From the NCBI GenBank assembly GCA_029204225.1, contig CM055097.1, positions 622,001 to 686,000 on the forward strand: a stretch of DNA of 64,000 bases, in the 5' to 3' direction. Positions within the stretch are counted from its first letter, which is position 1. Every line of letters begins with the position of its first letter. Of this stretch, positions 24,340 to 34,201 are shown one piece after another. This DNA is from Diphasiastrum complanatum. Lineage: Eukaryota > Streptophyta > Lycopodiopsida > Lycopodiales > Lycopodiaceae. The notes beneath the pieces were generated by a model that was not told the DNA's origin, did no database searches, and was given only the letters and a program-made list of their open reading frames with translations. The translations under genes and the position numbers were made by a program.

Positions 24340-24849
24340 GTCGTGTCGGTCATTGCTAAAGCATAAATAGGTGACGAACGTTACGTTACCACCCAACCAT
24401 AGAGGTAGTGCCACCTCACCCTCATGCACTAGAGCTACAAACCACCATCAAGCAAGCTCGGATCTCATGTAAGCCATGGTGTCCCATACCACCATGTCTT
24501 ACTCTCAACCCTCGCCTACCTACATCCTGAGGCCTAGATACTCGTCCTGACTTGACCACCAGTGGAAGAGCTCTTCATTCTCCAGGAGAGAATGATTTCC
24601 AAGCTCATGGAGATCCACCTCTATATACATAGTCCAGGCGAGTCATCTCCCTCCATAGGAGTCATGCATGACCAACGACACGCGACAGTTGTGCACACTG
24701 ATGCGGGTCTATTACAACGAGTCACCACGTGCCAATAAGACATTGACACGTGGCACCCAAAAGACCTATAGCTCCAGATCAGCGTTCCGTCCCATAACTG
24801 AGACCGTCACCTCAAGTTTCCTGTTGCGTACCCTTATGGGTACGTAGCA
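24340..24849 (-). repeat. Candidate 3' LTR of the gypsy fragment
   Basis: Downstream (minus strand) of the gypsy stop at 24862 lies a purine tract, AAAGGGGGAGGGAA, then TGCTACGTACCC. This is the expected order of polypurine tract and LTR start. The LTR's far end cannot be fixed because no partner copy is in the window; the left limit given is a guess. Confidence 0.35.
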
Positions 24850-24861
24850 TTCCCTCCCCCT

Positions 24862-25480
24862 TTAAGAGTCTCCTCCTAATGGGAGCAAGCCAGGGAAGTT
24901 CAGTCTTAAATAGTCCTCTCTCTCCCAAGTGTCCTCATCATCTGTCTTACCTTTCCAACGTACGAGAAACTTAGAAACCAAACGGTTTCTCAATTGGTGA
25001 CGACGAACGTCAACAACTTTTTCAGGTACATTGGGCACAAAGATAGATAGATTCTCGAGCTCAACTAGTTCACTTTTCGGAATTAGGGAATTCTTCCTAC
25101 TAAGTCGTTCTTTTAAACGACTTACATGGAAAACAGGATGAACCCCAACCCCAATCGGAAGATCTAGATGATAAGCGACCGGGTTAATTTTCTTTAGAAC
25201 CTTATAAGGTCCATTATATCGAGGAGATAGCTTATGGCTTTTTTCCGTCCGAAGTACCTTCGAATCCTTAGGGATTTTAAGATACACCTTGGTTCCGACC
25301 TCAATATCCCGAGGTGGACGACTACGATTAGCATAAAACTGAGCTCTATCCTGAGCAGTTTTCATGCTTTCTTTGGCCACTAGCAGCATTTCTTGCATAT
25401 CTTGCAGGAAATCTACTGCTATTTGGGCATCTCTCAAGGACGACTGTAAATGTGTCTCAAGAGGATGCACCATCGCGTCA
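24862..25480 (-). pseudogene. Ty3/gypsy integrase C-terminus with chromodomain
   Basis: The minus-strand frame contains the post-core integrase region: AQFYANRSRPPRDIEVGTKV, then LSPRYNGPYKVL, then HPVFHVSRLK. It ends in a chromodomain (FLVRWKGKTDDEDTWEREDYL). Family knowledge: such chromodomains direct integration to specific chromatin. The reverse transcriptase and integrase core are absent. Around 25480 the frame abuts a copia RNase H reading in the opposite direction, so the upstream part was lost in a rearrangement. The remaining frame is open to its natural stop. Confidence 0.9.
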
Positions 25481-25840
25481 GGTGCAGCAATTCTCTGGTT
25501 CAGCAAGAAGCAAACCATTGTAGCTCAGTCATCCTGCGAAGCAGAGTACGTTGCAGCAGCAAAGATGGCCAATGAGATAATTTGGCTCCGACAGTTCCTT
25601 GACAAATTGGGCGAAACGAGGAATGAACCTCTGGTTCTACAGATGGACAACACATCTGCAATGCATCTGACAAAAGACCTTGTGTTTCACTCAAGGACAA
25701 AACACATTGCGATCAAGTACCACTTGATCAGGGATCTGATTGGGAAGAAGATGCTGCAGACCACCTTCATTGGAATGAAAGACATGGTTGCAAACATTTT
25801 CACAAAGGCCTTAGACAAAGGTCTGTTCGAGAAATAGAGG
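25480..25840 (+). pseudogene. Copia RNase H C-terminal fragment
   Basis: The plus frame reads GAAILWFSKKQTIVAQSS, then EAEYVAAA, LQMDNTSAMHLTKD, HSRTKHIAIKYHLIRD and ANIFTKALDKGLFEK. This is the diagnostic C-terminal order of a copia pol (SxxEAEY, DNxSA, RTKHI, TKxL). It ends at a normal stop. Everything upstream of about 25480 is gypsy sequence on the other strand. Confidence 0.92.
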
Positions 25841-26189
25841 AGCAGTCTTGGAGTCGTCAAGCTATCATGCTTTGAGTTATTAGGTCGGTGTCGTTTCATA
25901 TGTTCCTTCAATAAAGTACATATCTTCATAGGGACTTCGACATAAGGCCTTCGATATATATATTTCTTCTTATCTGAGTTCCTTAGTCTTCTCATGTATA
26001 CCAATTTAATAAAGAAAAGTCGAATATATTGCTTTATTCATCGTTATGACTTTACTAAGGTATCACATTATGGGTGGGCCATGCGAAACTTAATATGTTA
26101 TGACATGATGTAGTGAAATACAGCAAGTTGGTTGCATAAAGCAACAAATTGTCTGCATATTAGATGCAAGGATGCAATGTAGATGTGTT

Positions 26190-27540
26190 TGATTGCTTGA
26201 AGTCTTTGATCTGCAAATTGCAAAATTCTCTCTCCAATGAGTGAAATTTCATCGAAAACTACTAGTGTAACTGTGAATAAAATGTTAATAATGTGTCCAG
26301 CTTTTTTGATGACAATGGTATGTGTGTTTTTGTTTTGATTGGTAGGTGTAGTACAGAATGTATTATTGTTTCGTTGATATTGTAAGCTACTCTTCCTGTG
26401 TAAGCCATAAGTAAGGCTTTTGGCAATGTGATATCTATATTTATTTGTTTATGGTAGTGCCTTAGTAAACCTTGTACAATCAAAATTAGCGTGAATGTTT
26501 TTTTTGTTCCAGGTACTCTTGTGAGAAAAATATAGATTTTTTCATTTGGATTGACTCACTTTTTTTGCATTATGTCATCATAAATAATCTTTGTACATTG
26601 TTTACTGTTCTTAATTTTGAATGATAATCTTTGGTATTCAATACGACATATGTGAAGTTCTGTTCGATGTTGTTGCTTTTTTGAGTTTGTGATTATGGTT
26701 TTTGAGGAAAATCCAGTGCTAAGTCATAATGCTCAACGTCTAAATCTATTGATGATGTAGTTGGTGGGTTGTTTTGATTTACATCTTGGTAATTTTCAAG
26801 ATCGTTCCAATCGATGTCGATGTTTTGGTTTTTTTTGTAATCATAGTTGAATTTTGTTTTGTTTTGTGATATGATTTGTATGTTTTGGTAATAAGCATTG
26901 TGCCATTCTGGATCTTTGTGGATATTGTAATTGACAAATTGAATGATTTGAGAAATTGTTTTCTTTTTTACTTAATTTCCATTGTCAACGTAATGTGCGA
27001 CATATTCAGTAAAACCAAATTGGTGGTAGCAAATTTTTTTTGACACGTAATGATCAATCTTCGATTTGCATTTGATGTCGATAGATGGAAATTGAAGTTG
27101 GTGTTTTTTTTTCTAAGACAAATTCTCGCTCATTTTCTGGACTCGTGTTGATGAACATGATCATGTTGTATTGTTGAGTGGAAGTGATAAAGCTATAAAA
27201 GCAATTGATTGTGCACTCATTGAGTTAAGAAATGCATTTCCTATGCTTTTAAGGTGATTCAATGTATCCGTATTGTTTAAAATTGATTTTGACATAGCAT
27301 CTTTTAGGGCTTTTGTCAAGGTATCGTCGACATTTGTCATGTATGATGTGCAATTGTTGCTGCCGCATAAGAATCTAGGATGTATTGGATATCAATGTTT
27401 GCATTCCACAAGTAGGTTATTTGATGATTGAAAGGATTTGTGTATATATGTTTTGGATGCATTTTTAAAAATATTGTTGGTTTTTGAATGCTTATATGAT
27501 ACCGAGAATGGAATTTTCTGTTGTTAGACGTTTTCATAGG
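26190..27540 (-). pseudogene. Helitron Rep/helicase fossil (PIF1-like)
   Basis: In minus-strand order the frames give ITYLWNANIDIQYILDSYAA (near 27400), LTKALKDAMSKSILNNTD and INTSPENER-like text near 27130-27160. These are landmarks of the helicase-adjacent part of plant Helitron proteins. Then come a degraded Walker A (VPGTKKT for GxxGTGKS, near 26505), a motif reading LMAYTGRVAYNINETIIHS (near 26400; consensus AxTGxAAxxIxGxTIHS), and Walker B DEISLIGERILQF (near 26250). At least several frame changes and stops interrupt it. The intact family performs rolling-circle transposition with HUH-nuclease and 5'-3' helicase activities. The nuclease motif itself is not visible. Confidence 0.8.
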
Positions 27541-27674
27541 GCTTGAATTATGGAATCGTAGTATCGTGTGCGTGTTATTGGATCAATTATTACGTTTTTG
27601 ACCAGTCCTACGTATTGTCAAGTGTGAAAATTTCGAAACCTAATAACGTTAGATTGGTAAAAAAAAAAAGGCCA

Positions 27675-28195
27675 ACTATCCATTACGCAATGGAAGGCGC
27701 CCGGGCACATGCCATTTTGCTCGGTTCGGCTTTCCAAATTTTTTCTCTTTCCTCGACCAAAAATTTTGAAAATCCTTACCGGGCCCAATGGCATGTGCTC
27801 GGCTCCTTGCATAGTACGTAGTGGATACCTGCTGAATATTATGCCCATTATCAGACAAATTAGAAAGTAGAAAATGTATGGATTTTTTTTAAAGGCAGAT
27901 TTTGTCTTTTTTTTTTTGTGCCTGTCTGTGCCCGTTCGTACGACGTCCGTACACTTGCCACGTGGTGCATTTTCAATGATTAGTCAAAGTCAAATTGTTC
28001 ATTATGCTTCGTAATGGGCATGTGAAAAAATCCCATATATCCATTACGCAATGGAAGGCGCCCAGGTACAGGCCATTCTACCCGATTCGGCTTTCTAAAA
28101 AAATTTAAGCTTGGACACTTCGGGTCTCGCCCAAATTTTTTTGAAAATCCTTACCGGGCAAAACGGCTTTGGCCGGCTCTTTTGGTAATACATAA
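27675..28195. repeat. Two direct copies of a hairpin-forming unit
   Basis: Units at about 27680-27825 and 28040-28190 both start ATCCATTACGCAATGGAAGG and both end with GAAAATCCTTACCGGGC plus a GGC-CGGCTC motif. Within unit 1, GGGCACATGCCATT near the left end is complementary to AATGGCATGTGCTC near the right end, so the unit can fold on itself. A third partial start lies near 7093. Confidence 0.75.
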
Positions 28196-28606
28196 CCGTG
28201 AGTTCAAAGAGCATTAACCATGCATTGCCAATGAGCCTCTCAAATTCTTGCATACAAATGAGCTTTCATCTTCCTATATCTCCTGGTTAGGGTTTAGGGT
28301 TTACTCTTCTTGATGCAAGATACCAGAAAGAAAGTGACCTGTTGTTAGCGTTGCCGAAACTGGTTTCAGAAATTTGTATCAGATCGATAGCACCCATCTC
28401 TCAATCCAACGGGATGACATGGCTAAGCTCGCCATTTTCAATATCATCGGCTCATCAATTCATTGCTGGCTGTGAAGCACAGGAATGCTGCAAACCTGCT
28501 TCTACTCTTCGCTTCCTTTTACAATGCCGCAGCGGGCTGTGACAAATTGTTATTGTAGACGAAGGGCTTCGGAATTCATGCTTCCTGTTTTTTTGAATTA
28601 TGCAGG
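28196..28606 (+). promoter_or_regulatory. 5' flank of the PLS-type PPR gene
   Basis: Contains AGGGTTTAGGGTTTAC near 28290 (telobox-like, common in plant promoters of organelle and ribosome genes). Immediately before the start codon, TTTTTTTGAATTATGCAG/GATG resembles a 3' splice site, so an untranslated first exon upstream is possible. Confidence 0.4.
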
Positions 28607-30937
28607 ATGCGCCGGACTGATGCCTCCAGCTCTGTTAGATTGATCAGAAGGCTTTGTATTGAGGGAAAGTTATCTGAAGCTCTTCCTGTTTTGGAAGACA
28701 TTATAAGCAGGCAAAAATGTCCGATTTCTGCCTCTGTGTTTTTGGACGTTCTCAGGGGATGTTTCAGGAAGAAAGACCTCGAAGCAGGCAGGCGAGTGAA
28801 ATTCCTCATCATTAAATGTGGGTTTGAGTCTGACTTGCTATTGGGTAACCATCTCATCCGCTTGTTTTCCGCAGGTGGAAATTTGTCAGAAGCACTCCAA
28901 CAATTTCGAAATCTTCCAAAAAAAGATGAATATGCTTGGAATACAATCATTTCAGCTCATGTCAAGCATAAAAAAGGGCGACAGGCTATTGAATTGTATC
29001 ATGAGATGGTGCTTTCAACTGTAGAACCAGACGTCTTCACCTATGCTGTCGTTCTCAAGGCGTGTGCCAGCATTGCATCACTCGGACAAGGTAGGGTTAT
29101 TCATTTCCACATCCTTAGCAGAGGATTAGAGCATGATCCATTGGTTGGAAACACTCTTGTTGACATGTATTGCAAGTGCGGGAGGTTAGTAGAAGCCCGT
29201 CAAGTATTCTCCAACTTGCCTAAACGCGATATTGTTTCATGGAATGCCATGATTGTTGGATGTGTTCAGCACAAAAATGATGTAGAAGCCTTTCAATTGT
29301 ATGAACAAATGCAAGATGAAGGTATGAAGCCCGACACGGTAACCTACATGTTCATGCTGAAAGCTTGTGGGAACATGGGTGCATTAGATCAGGGTAGGCT
29401 TATACACATCAACCTCACGAAGAGTGGACTTGGGAAAGATCGTTTCGCTGGGAGCAATCTGATTGACATGTATGTGAAATGTGGGAGCCTGGATGAGGCA
29501 CGCCAAGTGTTTCAAAATATTCCAAATCGTGATATTTTTGTGTGGACTTCAATGATTGCAGGATGTGCAGAGCATGGTCTTGGTGAGGAAGCTTTCCACC
29601 TCTTTCAAGGTATGCTAAGTGAAGGTCTGAAGCCGGACAAAATCATTTTTGTATCCGTCTTAAAAGCATTCAGCAGCATTAAGGCGTTGGATTGGGGTAA
29701 GCTTATTCATGCCCACATCTTGGAAAAAAAGTTAGAATCTGACATTTATGTTGCGAGCGCCCTTGTTGGCATGTATGCGAGATGTGGGAGCATAGACAAC
29801 GCTCACAAAGTGTTCTTGAAATTGCCGCAACGTGACATTGTTGTATGGAATACAATGATTGCTGGTTTTGTCCAGCAGGAGCGTGGTCAGGATGCTCTCA
29901 ACCTATTTGAGAGAATGCAAAAGGAAGGCATGAAGCCAGACAACTTCACATTTAGCTCCATATTCAAAGCCTGTGGCAGCATTTTGGCTCTGGATCAAGG
30001 GAAGTTCATCCATAAACAACTTGAAGAAAGTAGTTTTGGCTTTGATCTTATTGTTGGCAACTCCCTTCTTGATATGTATGTGAAATGTGGAAGCATAGAC
30101 GAGGCTCGCAAAGTCTTCCTGAGTTTGCACAATCGTGATGTTGTGACATGGACCTCAATGATTGGTGGCTTTGCTCAAGTTGGTGGCCATGCACAGGAAG
30201 CTTTCGTCTTCTTCAAGAAAATGCAGGAGGAGGGTTTCAAGCCAAACAAGGTGACGTTTCTGTGTGCACTGAAAGCCTGTAGCAGTGTATCTACCTTAAG
30301 CTATGGCAAATTAATTCATGCCCAGCTGATTGATAATGGATTTGAAGCAGATTCGGTTATCGGAAATGCACTTGTACACATGTATGCCAAGTGTGGGAGC
30401 ATAGATGAGGCCCGCCAAGTGTTTTTGAAGTTGCCAAAACGTGATGTGATATCATGGAATGCAATGATTGATGGATGTGCTCAGCAGGGGTATGGTAAGG
30501 AAGCTCTGCATCTTTTTGAAGGTATGCGGCAGAATGGTGTGGTACCAAATGAAGCAACTTTTGTTTCTGTTTTTGCTGCTTGCAGCCACACTGGCCTAGT
30601 TAGTGAAGGTTATTCCCTTTTCAGATACATGCACAAAAATCTTGGCATAACTCCAGATATGAACCATTATGCATGTATGGTTGATCTTCTTGGTCGTGCT
30701 GGAAAACTCTCTGAAGCACATAGCTTCATTTTGAAAATGCCTGTGCAACCTACTGTTGTAGTATGGATGTCCTTACTTGGTGCTTGCCGAACGCATTGTA
30801 ATCTGGAGCTTGGAAAATTATCCTTTGCGTCCATCTTAAAATTGGATCCTTCAAATGCTGCTGCTCATTCTCTGATGTCTAATATGTATGATTTACTTGC
30901 AGACCAGACTGTGACACAGAGTCAGATAGTGAGATGA
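28607..30937 (+). CDS. PLS-type pentatricopeptide repeat protein, 776 residues
   Basis: Repeats of about 101 residues cycle P-L-S. S motifs such as GNTLVDMYCKCG and GNALVHMYAKCG appear six times. L motifs end in KACxSIxxLxxGKxIH, and P motifs read RDIVSWNAMIVGC. The series finishes with a P, an L2 and an S2 motif (MVDLLGRAGKLSEAH), an E1-like motif (VVVWMSLLGACRTH, about 715-750) and the first half of an E2 motif ending SNMYDLLADQ. Then a non-homologous TVTQSQIVR tail and stop follow. PLS proteins usually act as organellar C-to-U RNA-editing specificity factors. This one lacks E+ and DYW deaminase parts, so it would need a partner in trans or is truncated. There is no clear presequence from the chosen Met; an upstream exon could supply one. 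A retrotransposon begins 310 bases downstream. Confidence 0.93.
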   Translation: MRRTDASSSVRLIRRLCIEGKLSEALPVLEDIISRQKCPISASVFLDVLRGCFRKKDLEAGRRVKFLIIKCGFESDLLLGNHLIRLFSAGGNLSEALQQFRNLPKKDEYAWNTIISAHVKHKKGRQAIELYHEMVLSTVEPDVFTYAVVLKACASIASLGQGRVIHFHILSRGLEHDPLVGNTLVDMYCKCGRLVEARQVFSNLPKRDIVSWNAMIVGCVQHKNDVEAFQLYEQMQDEGMKPDTVTYMFMLKACGNMGALDQGRLIHINLTKSGLGKDRFAGSNLIDMYVKCGSLDEARQVFQNIPNRDIFVWTSMIAGCAEHGLGEEAFHLFQGMLSEGLKPDKIIFVSVLKAFSSIKALDWGKLIHAHILEKKLESDIYVASALVGMYARCGSIDNAHKVFLKLPQRDIVVWNTMIAGFVQQERGQDALNLFERMQKEGMKPDNFTFSSIFKACGSILALDQGKFIHKQLEESSFGFDLIVGNSLLDMYVKCGSIDEARKVFLSLHNRDVVTWTSMIGGFAQVGGHAQEAFVFFKKMQEEGFKPNKVTFLCALKACSSVSTLSYGKLIHAQLIDNGFEADSVIGNALVHMYAKCGSIDEARQVFLKLPKRDVISWNAMIDGCAQQGYGKEALHLFEGMRQNGVVPNEATFVSVFAACSHTGLVSEGYSLFRYMHKNLGITPDMNHYACMVDLLGRAGKLSEAHSFILKMPVQPTVVVWMSLLGACRTHCNLELGKLSFASILKLDPSNAAAHSLMSNMYDLLADQTVTQSQIVR

Positions 30938-31245
30938 AGGGAAGGACAAATAATGGCAATTAGGAGTGTGTATGTTGATGACCAAGATTGTGCTATTGCT
31001 AGTTAAGATCTACATCGAGGTTATCAACTTACACTTCAAAATATAGATATCATATTTCCTTAAGTTGGTCTCCAATGTTCTTCACTGGGAATGGCAAGCC
31101 AGACTTTGACGAGAGTAATTTAATGCTTTTCAATTTTGCTCTTTAGCGTCACCATGTTCGTGTCAGATGCTTCCCTTCACCCATGAACAAGAGTGAGAAA
31201 TTTAGCCCATTGGTCTTTGTACAAATGTACCAAAGCTAATGCAAT
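30938..31245 (+). other. 3' flank of the PLS-type PPR gene
   Basis: Non-coding. I looked for a displaced E2/E+/DYW continuation in all three plus frames and saw none. The stretch ends at the target-site duplication of the nested LTR element. Confidence 0.5.
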
Positions 31246-31250
31246 GTTTC
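31246..31250. repeat. Target-site duplication, left copy (GTTTC)
   Basis: GTTTC stands directly before the lower LTR at 31251; an identical GTTTC at 42178-42182 stands directly after the upper LTR. A five-base duplication is what LTR-element integrase makes. Confidence 0.85.
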
Positions 31251-31824
31251 TGTCATGTGCCAATCTTAGCATGCAAACATCTAATCCATTCATGAACATC
31301 AAATTACAATGGAAATGCAAGAAATAAAAAAAATACTCAAGAAATCAAGAAACTAGATAAAGATAGCAAAACTTTCACCAAATTAGGCAAAGTAAGCATT
31401 CATTATTCATGAATGGAGATCATTCAAAGGATAGGGGCTTGATTTTAGACCATGATCATAGCTCTCATGTGATTTTAGGCACATGAGCCACAAAGCATTC
31501 AAGAAAGCTCTCAAGGAGAAGTTTCAAGAACACAAGAGAACACCAAAAGGTTCAAAATTATGAAAATGAATAATAGCCTCCAAATTTAGCACGACCTCAG
31601 CTATTTATAGTGGTCACTTGTGTCTCTACTATAAGTTTGGGCCTTATTTGGCTAATTTGGGCCTTACAACCATTATTACACATCCGCTATTCACAAATAT
31701 AGCGAGGGTGTTCGAGCCTCTTTATTAACACTCTTACTGACTAATTCTAAACTAATTTAGTTCCATGGCTATTTTTGAAAATCCATTAGTAAGTTCATGG
31801 GCTAATTACATGCAACACATGACA
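31251..31824 (-). repeat. 3' LTR of outer element
   Basis: Plus-strand text runs TGTCATGTGCC...GCACATGACA. It aligns end to end with 41604-42177 at equal length. A purine-rich tract (GGGGGAG on the minus strand) lies directly inside at 31825-31834. Confidence 0.9.
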
Positions 31825-31834
31825 CTCCCCCTAC
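31825..31834 (-). other. Polypurine tract of outer element
   Basis: Reads GTAGGGGGAG on the minus strand immediately before the 3' LTR start TGTCATG, the expected priming place for second-strand synthesis. Confidence 0.75.
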
Positions 31835-32229
31835 TTTAAGCATTTTTGCTCTAAAAAATGAAGGTCATGTAGTCCTTGTTGAGTGCCATGTTTCGTGAAT
31901 CCTTTGGCGGAAGTCGAGAAATATTTGGGTCACCTTGAGTGAGAAACATCTTTTCATGTATTATTCCCATAAATGGCCATCTTTTGTTTGTCAGATTTCA
32001 TTGTCTCAGGTTCAACTTTCAGCTTCTTGTTGTAGAACAAAGTTACAATGGAATTTCTTTGGAAAACCTTTGATCTACAAATTGATCCCATAGATTTGAT
32101 AAGATCACTGAAGAAGAGATTGATGAAAAACATGAAAGTCTCAAGTTGCATTAGTTTTCTATGGGTTGACAGGTTCCAAGCAACAGGACATTCGTTAGTC
32201 TTCTTCCTCAATATCTCTCTTGATTGGAT

Positions 32230-32860
32230 AGGCTATCCAATTTCAGATGCATCTTTTCTTGTCCCTGCATCTGATTTTGTTGCCTTATGCATTGCTCCTT
32301 CATGTAGGATGACAATATCTTTTTGTAACTCCAAAGCGTTGATTAGAGCAATGATTTCATCAAAGTTATTTGATTGAGCACTGGATTTTCCTCTTACTGA
32401 ATCAGTTTGAGCAAGATTGGTAACATTATCTCGCTGAAGATGAATGGCCATAGATCCATTGATTTCCTCTGAGAGTGAAGCGATGGGTATAGTTTCTAAT
32501 AAATCAAAATAGTAATGCTCCAAATTGAATAATTCATTGTCCAAATTTGGCCTGGGTATAGTTCCTGATAAACCAAAATAGTAATGCTCCAAATCGAATG
32601 ATTCATTTTGTCTAAATTTGGCCACATTCTAGTCATTTCCAACTCGTCATTCTGTTCAAAGAGAGCGTCATTATGTTGGAATATGAACAACTCATATTCA
32701 TTCTGTTGTAAGCAGCGATTATCCTCAATTTGACCCCATATATACAATGATAGTCGGTCATATCATTAAGCCCTAAAACTCTTGGATCAGTAATCTCAAA
32801 GGATATATCATGAGCCACTTGTCGTTCATGTTGGGATTCAATTGGATGATTGGGAGACAC
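32230..32860 (-). pseudogene. Outer-element gag, 3' portion beyond the copia insertion
   Basis: Minus-strand frames (from PNHPIESQHERQVAHD at 32855 onward) continue the gag reading that stops at 38558 on the far side of the copia element, in the same frame once the element and one duplicated target are removed. Further on the text becomes low-information (repeated MWPNLD/IPRPNLD-like phrases near 32500-32640, encoded by a short duplicated block). No zinc knuckle or enzyme is visible. Confidence 0.6.
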
Positions 32861-33510
32861 TGTGAAAGATTTTAGATTCTTAAGATCCAATCTACTTGAA
32901 TGATCTTTGGTTAGAAAGAGAAATACACTACCAATTTCACCAATGTAAAAAAATCAGCATCTACACACAATTTGAGATGCAAACACTAATAGAACTTGAT
33001 CAAACTTGAATGAAATGATTATGTACTATTGTTGTCCGTACAAAACCAGCAAGCTACTGTATTTCACACGTGTGGATCCAAAAAGAGCAAATATAGATTA
33101 TTCTACACATAGAATTGCAAGCAATCACCAAGATAGTGCACCAATGGATAGTAGAACCCAAGAGAACCATGTATAAGCATGAAATGAGATAAAGAAGAGA
33201 GAAGATGACTCTCTCCACGAGTTACATTCTTTTATAGTAGGTCCAAACCCTATTTGGCCACTTGGCTTTCCCACCAAAATGCTAACCCTACCAATTTTGG
33301 GTCTAGATTCAATGTACCCAACTTATTGAAATTGAATCTACTCAAACTCGCATTCTATCTTTCCCACACTTTCAAAAAGTGTTTATTCAAATGAAATTTA
33401 GACTAATGAACTTTGAAAAGTCAACCTCTAAGTCTAAAACAAGTTTTGGCCTCAATATGCCAAATATGGAAATATTGCAAAATGTGATGAAACTAGTTAA
33501 ACCTTTCACA
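32861..33510 (-). repeat. 3' LTR of inner copia element
   Basis: Starts TGTGAAAG and ends CTTTCACA on the plus strand; near-identical to 37909-38557. Confidence 0.95.
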
Positions 33511-34085
33511 CTCCCTCTTTAACTAGTTTTAGCATAGACTTTGATAGTACTCCAAGTGAAGTCCTATGCTTCATGAACAAGTCTTTTCCCAATGCTTTGG
33601 TGAAGATACCAGCTACACATTCCTTTGAAGATACATGTTGAAGCTTCACCTCATTTGCAATGACTTGCTCCCTCACAAAATGATATTGTATCTCAATATG
33701 CTTGCTCCTAGCATGAAAGATAGGATTGGATGCCATTCTTTAGGACTGATTGATTGTCACAAAAGATGATTGGGCTCTCTAAAAAATCCAGCAAGTGAAG
33801 ATCCTTGATCATCCTCTTGATCCATACCATCTCCTTTGTGCAATGTGTAAGAGCTTTGTACTCGGCCTCACTAGATGACAATGAGATAGTGGCTTGTTTC
33901 TTTGACATCCATGTTATAGCTCTATCACCTATGAAAATATAATAAGCACTAATGGATTTCCTATCCATTACATCTCCAGCATAGTCCGAATCTGAAAATC
34001 CAAAAAGATTAGGTGATGATCCCTCATACAATATGCCAAAATCTCGAGTTCCAATGATGTACCTCAAAACTTGCTTTCCTAGCTT
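33511..34085 (-). pseudogene. Inner element RNase H domain
   Basis: Minus-strand landmarks are LRYIIGTRDFGILYEG (about 34075), SDSDYAGDVMDRKSISAY, ITWMSKKQATISLSSSEAEY, and DNQSVLKNG. After a frameshift near 33735 come HARSKHIEIQYHFVREQV and IFTKALGKDLF. The HW-x-x-KQVLRYI phrase that normally ends the reverse-transcriptase region is present just upstream; the transcriptase itself is not. The RNase H would degrade the RNA strand during copying; here it is interrupted. Confidence 0.92.
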
Positions 34086-34201
34086 CCAATGCTCCTAGCA
34101 TAGTTTTTGCCAATAGAACTTTGATCCATCATAAGAATGATCTTCTTCCTAAGAATAGATCTCCTTTCAATGATCATGTAATGCTCAAAATAGAAACAAC
34201 C

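Noticed and set aside
27543-27858. Overlapping frames on both strands
   Set aside because: They are produced by the self-complementary hairpin repeat, whose two strands read alike.
28342-28542. Plus-strand frame of 66 codons upstream of the PLS-PPR gene, considered as a targeting exon
   Set aside because: It ends in a stop before the PPR start and no donor/acceptor pair could be justified, so it was not joined.
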